Assembly: GCA_018333395.1 (NCBI GenBank) | Contig: JAGXSQ010000046.1 | Coordinates: 1-17,563 of the forward strand | Length of the DNA stretch: 17,563 bases | From: Dethiobacter sp. | Lineage (GTDB): Bacteria > Bacillota_D > Dethiobacteria > Dethiobacterales > Dethiobacteraceae | Reading direction: 5' to 3' | In this document: positions 16,644-17,563 of the stretch, piece after piece | Position numbering within the stretch: the first letter of the stretch is position 1 | Layout of the letters: every line of letters starts with the position of its first letter | Program-made: the position numbers and the translations under genes | Notes under the pieces: generated by a model | Told to the model about the DNA's origin: nothing | Database searches by the model: none | What the model saw: only the letters and a program-made list of their open reading frames with translations

Positions 16644-16655
16644 CGGGCGCACCAT
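16644..16655 (+). repeat. 12-nt copy of the tRNA-Arg 3' end
   Basis: CGGGCGCACCAT here exactly repeats 16476-16487, the tRNA 3' acceptor strand, discriminator base, CCA and one following base, 168 nt downstream. The preceding bases do not form a tRNA. Confidence 0.6.
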
Positions 16656-16657
16656 AA

Positions 16658-16699
16658 AATGAGGCCCTAGGAATATATGACTTATTCCAGGGCCTCATT
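16658..16699 (-). terminator. Long hairpin terminator of the ExoD-family gene (possibly bidirectional)
   Basis: Arms AATGAGGCCCT (16658-16668) and AGGGCCTCATT (16689-16699) pair perfectly, and after a one-base bulge GGAAT pairs with ATTCC inside. On the minus strand the stem runs into TTTTA, 57 nt after the ExoD-family stop. On the plus strand the tail is AGTTTG, so it could also back up the tRNA terminator. Confidence 0.75.
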
Positions 16700-16755
16700 A
16701 GTTTGTCTGGCCGTAAACGTCTTTTACCTAGCCGGCGACAGAATCCTTTTTTTCA

Positions 16756-17346
16756 CTACGGGCCGAAAAATCTGCGTCCCTCCAAAAAGGCCGTCCAAAC
16801 AAGCGACAGCAGCAACAAAATCACCGCCGCTCCACCAAAAATTCCCGCCGCGTAAAGCTTAACATTCAAGCTGGACAGACTGATACCAAGCAGCAGGACC
16901 ACAGTGGCAAAGAGCGGATTTAAAAAAGGCGTCGGTAAAATTATCAACGTAGCCATGAGCATGACTACCAGGCAGGCTGTTTTCACCGCCGGTTCACTCG
17001 TCAGCACACCGTTACCGCTGCCGTATTTCTCTAGTTTTCTAATAATCGGAAGCCCTCTGTCGGCTAGCTTCTCCAGGACCTGTGGTGAGAAGCGCCGGCG
17101 GCGCAAAAAAGCGGGACACCACGGCACACGCGCGCCAAACAGACGCTGAGAAGACCACACCAGCAGCAAGATACCGGCAGGTGCACCGACGCCCGGCGGC
17201 AGCGGTACAAGCAAGGGCAAAGACAGCAAAGCCATCAGAAAGCCGACGCCCTGCCTGTCCATTTTATCCAGCAACTGCCCAAGCGTCACCCCCTGCGCGG
17301 AGTGCCTGGAAACAAGGTCCTTAATTCTTTCTGAAAGCTCTGGCAT
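16756..17346 (-). CDS. ExoD-family (exopolysaccharide synthesis) membrane protein
   Basis: A 196-residue protein of the ExoD family (PF06055). It begins with a soluble helical part (ELSERIKDLVSRHSAQGVTLGQLLDKM), then hydrophobic segments: MALLSLPLLVPLPPGVGAPAG with the family's characteristic PLPPG, a span near LVVMLMATLIILPTPFLNPL, and a C-terminal pair of spans ending in FLEGRRFFGP. The family is tied to exopolysaccharide production or surface properties in some bacteria, but its mechanism is unknown. ATG at 17346 with AGAGG 7-8 nt upstream is preferred over an in-frame TTG at 17382 that has no ribosome site. It is separated from the other minus genes by the tRNA region and has its own terminator. 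Confidence 0.85.
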   Translation of the reverse strand: MPELSERIKDLVSRHSAQGVTLGQLLDKMDRQGVGFLMALLSLPLLVPLPPGVGAPAGILLLVWSSQRLFGARVPWCPAFLRRRRFSPQVLEKLADRGLPIIRKLEKYGSGNGVLTSEPAVKTACLVVMLMATLIILPTPFLNPLFATVVLLLGISLSSLNVKLYAAGIFGGAAVILLLLSLVWTAFLEGRRFFGP

Positions 17347-17467
17347 GCTTTTACCTCTTAACTTTGACCTGCGGAGAGACAAACTTTGGGCACATAGCCA
17401 GATTACCGCAGCGCAAGCTGTCTTGCAAGCATGTTTTTAGGCTCTTACTCAAATAGGAGGATGATGC

Positions 17468-17502
17468 GTAGTAGGGGCGGGTTTGAAACCCGCCCCTACT
17501 AC
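17468..17502. repeat. Perfect 35-nt palindromic repeat (REP/MITE-like)
   Basis: Arms GTAGTAGGGGCGGGTTT and AAACCCGCCCCTACTAC, 17 nt each, are exact inverse complements around a single G at 17485. GC-rich palindromes of this GTAGGGGCGGGTTT kind recur between genes in many bacterial genomes, commonly as mobile REP-type units. It lies about 120 nt upstream of the ExoD-family start. No transposase is nearby. Confidence 0.75.
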
Positions 17503-17563
17503 CAGAATGAAGGTTTCAGAAACAGGATAAAGTCATATCAGGCATTTCAAGATATTTAATCAC

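Noticed and set aside
16590..16655. A second, decayed tRNA gene ending in GGGCGCACCA.
   Set aside because: No matching 5' acceptor strand, anticodon stem or T arm can be drawn; only the 12-nt 3' end is shared.
1..17563. CRISPR array, insertion sequence or defence system.
   Set aside because: No tandem spaced repeats, transposase, nuclease or similar genes are present in any frame.

Overview
The window reads as part of the chromosome of an anaerobic, low-oxygen-adapted Firmicute (Clostridia in the broad sense, of the acetogenic or syntrophic kind). The pointers are a selenocysteine-containing, iron-sulfur-rich formate dehydrogenase with NADH-oxidising subunits, a CO-dehydrogenase epsilon-like protein, strong AGGAGG-type ribosome binding sites with many TTG and GTG starts, and Gram-positive-type neighbours such as the paired M16 peptidase homologues. 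The genus cannot be fixed from the sequence. Every protein gene I support lies on the minus strand; a single tRNA-Arg lies on the plus strand.

Reading in the direction of transcription (right to left), the window starts with an ExoD-family membrane protein (16756-17346), preceded by a perfect 35-nt palindromic repeat and ended by a long hairpin terminator. Next come a divergent tRNA-Arg(CCG) with its own good promoter and terminator, then two M16 peptidase-family genes overlapping by 4 nt (one with the zinc motif, one without), and a class III aminotransferase. A promoter near 11967 appears to start a compact run: DUF2007 protein, a 45-aa membrane peptide, an MtnX-like HAD phosphatase, cysteine synthase, an archaeal/eukaryotic-type prolyl-tRNA synthetase, a DUF362 double-ferredoxin protein and 5-formyltetrahydrofolate cyclo-ligase.

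The left third is a one-carbon block: NuoE-like, NuoF-like and molybdenum/tungsten formate dehydrogenase subunits (6591 down to 1341), a CO-dehydrogenase epsilon-like protein translationally coupled to the dehydrogenase, and a truncated SbtA-type sodium/bicarbonate permease at the window edge. The dehydrogenase catalytic gene is one 945-codon gene interrupted by an in-frame TGA at 3141-3143. That TGA sits exactly at the catalytic Sec position and is followed by a textbook bacterial SECIS hairpin, so it is not two genes.

Taken together, the left block could import bicarbonate, reduce CO2 to formate (or the reverse) with electrons passed between NAD(P)H, probably ferredoxin, and the Mo/W site, while the nearby folate cyclo-ligase maintains the tetrahydrofolate one-carbon pool. 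The joining of SbtA and the CODH epsilon-like protein to this dehydrogenase is inference from gene order.
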